Source: Nitrosomonadaceae bacterium (lineage in GTDB: Bacteria > Pseudomonadota > Gammaproteobacteria > Burkholderiales > Usitatibacteraceae). From it: a stretch of DNA of 5,647 bases. The first letter of the stretch is position 1; each line of letters begins with the position of its first letter. The DNA lies in assembly GCA_021300055.1 (NCBI GenBank), contig JAJTHU010000290.1:1-5647 (forward strand). The letters are read 5' to 3'. Positions 5,099 to 5,647 of this stretch are shown here, one piece after another. The translations under genes were made by a program, and so were the position numbers. The notes beneath the pieces were generated by a model that was not told the origin of the DNA, did no database searches, and worked only from the letters and a program-made list of their open reading frames with translations.

Positions 5099-5647
5099 CT
5101 AAAGAGAAATGCACACTGATTTAGTGACTAGGTAAGCATCTAGCCCCTCCATCCCGCCCTCTGATCCATAACCGCTTTCTTTGACGCCGCCAAAGGGGGT
5201 CTCTGAATATGAGATGCGTGTTGTGTTGATCCCAACCATGCCGCTTTCAATTCGATCTGCGACCTCATGGGCAGTTTTAAGTGATGTTGTAAACGCATAT
5301 GCGGCCAGACCAAATGGCAGTGCATTGGCGTTACTAATCACCTCGTCCATTGTGTCAAATGGAACTACTGAGGCGATAGGCCCAAACGGCTCTTCGTGCA
5401 AGAGACGTGCTTCTGTCGGAAGGTCCGCGATTACTGTTGGGCGATAGAAGAAACCTGGGCCGTCGATTGGCCCGCCGCCGAACGCGCACTTTGCGCCACG
5501 ATCAACTGCATCTTGCACAAATTTGTCTACATCGCTTCGGCGACGTTCATGCACGAGCGGACCCATTGTGGTTCCCGAATCTAAACCGTTGCCCACCACC
5601 TGCTTCGCGGCGACAGCTGTGAACTTGTCGATGAATGCTTGGTAAGT
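5099..5647 (-). CDS. NAD(P)-dependent aldehyde dehydrogenase, C-terminal part (succinate-semialdehyde dehydrogenase-like), cut by the right edge
   Basis: The frame is open to the window edge, so the 182 visible residues are the C-terminal part of a protein usually about 480-500 long. A GTG at 5599 is internal and not the start: the codons before it read on as aldehyde-dehydrogenase sequence (FIDKFTAVAAKQV, then VGNGLDSGTTMGPL). Visible family features are MGPL, the GFFYRPTV strand, the EEPFGP motif that contacts the cofactor, the GMVGINT segment and PFGGVKESGYGSEGG near the C-terminus. The last two read most like the succinate-semialdehyde/glutarate-semialdehyde group. The catalytic Cys and general-base Glu lie outside the window, so activity and exact substrate cannot be judged. 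It oxidises an aldehyde to a carboxylate in the cytoplasm. It is the most upstream visible gene of the minus-strand cluster. Confidence 0.92.
   Translation of the reverse strand, partial: TYQAFIDKFTAVAAKQVVGNGLDSGTTMGPLVHERRRSDVDKFVQDAVDRGAKCAFGGGPIDGPGFFYRPTVIADLPTEARLLHEEPFGPIASVVPFDTMDEVISNANALPFGLAAYAFTTSLKTAHEVADRIESGMVGINTTRISYSETPFGGVKESGYGSEGGMEGLDAYLVTKSVCISL

Noticed and set aside
1..5647. CRISPR array, tRNA/rRNA genes or complete insertion sequence
   Set aside because: I saw no regularly spaced repeats, tRNA-like cloverleaf, transposase coding region or paired terminal inverted repeats.

Overview
The window looks like accessory or catabolic DNA from a Gram-negative proteobacterium, with Burkholderiales-type betaproteobacteria the best guess. 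The reasons are a periplasmic c5-type cytochrome, a Sec-exported serine hydrolase, an amidase-signature enzyme and AGGA-type ribosome binding sites. The taxonomic call is an inference from gene content and not from a marker gene.

Left part (1-1009). A compact two-gene toxin-antitoxin operon lies on the + strand: a PIN-domain RNase toxin (159-593) followed by a small ribbon-helix-helix antitoxin (603-842). The antitoxin's Shine-Dalgarno overlaps the toxin stop codon. A large interrupted hairpin (842-886) begins at the last base of the antitoxin stop. Beyond it is a non-coding spacer that runs into the convergent amidase gene. An imperfect 24-bp direct repeat (18-41 and 934-957) brackets the module.

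Middle (1010-2844). A complete amidase-signature hydrolase lies on the - strand with its full Ser-cisSer-Lys triad. It is clearly more GC-rich than everything around it. Upstream of it is a gap of about 380 bp in which I see no gene.

Right part (2845-5647). Four - strand genes are read in the order aldehyde dehydrogenase C-terminus (cut by the right edge), periplasmic cytochrome c5-like protein, exported S9-type alpha/beta hydrolase, and carboxymuconolactone-decarboxylase-family protein. They are co-oriented with gaps of 90-150 bp. Two of those gaps contain a perfect 8-bp-stem hairpin.

Taken together the right part resembles a substrate-degradation cluster: an exported hydrolase and an electron-accepting cytochrome in the periplasm, with an aldehyde dehydrogenase and a small CMD-fold protein in the cytoplasm. 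The substrate cannot be read from this window. The amidase could belong to the same pathway, but the gap and the change in base composition argue that it may have a separate origin. I found no clearly new system. The most curious item is the repeat-bracketed toxin-antitoxin module.
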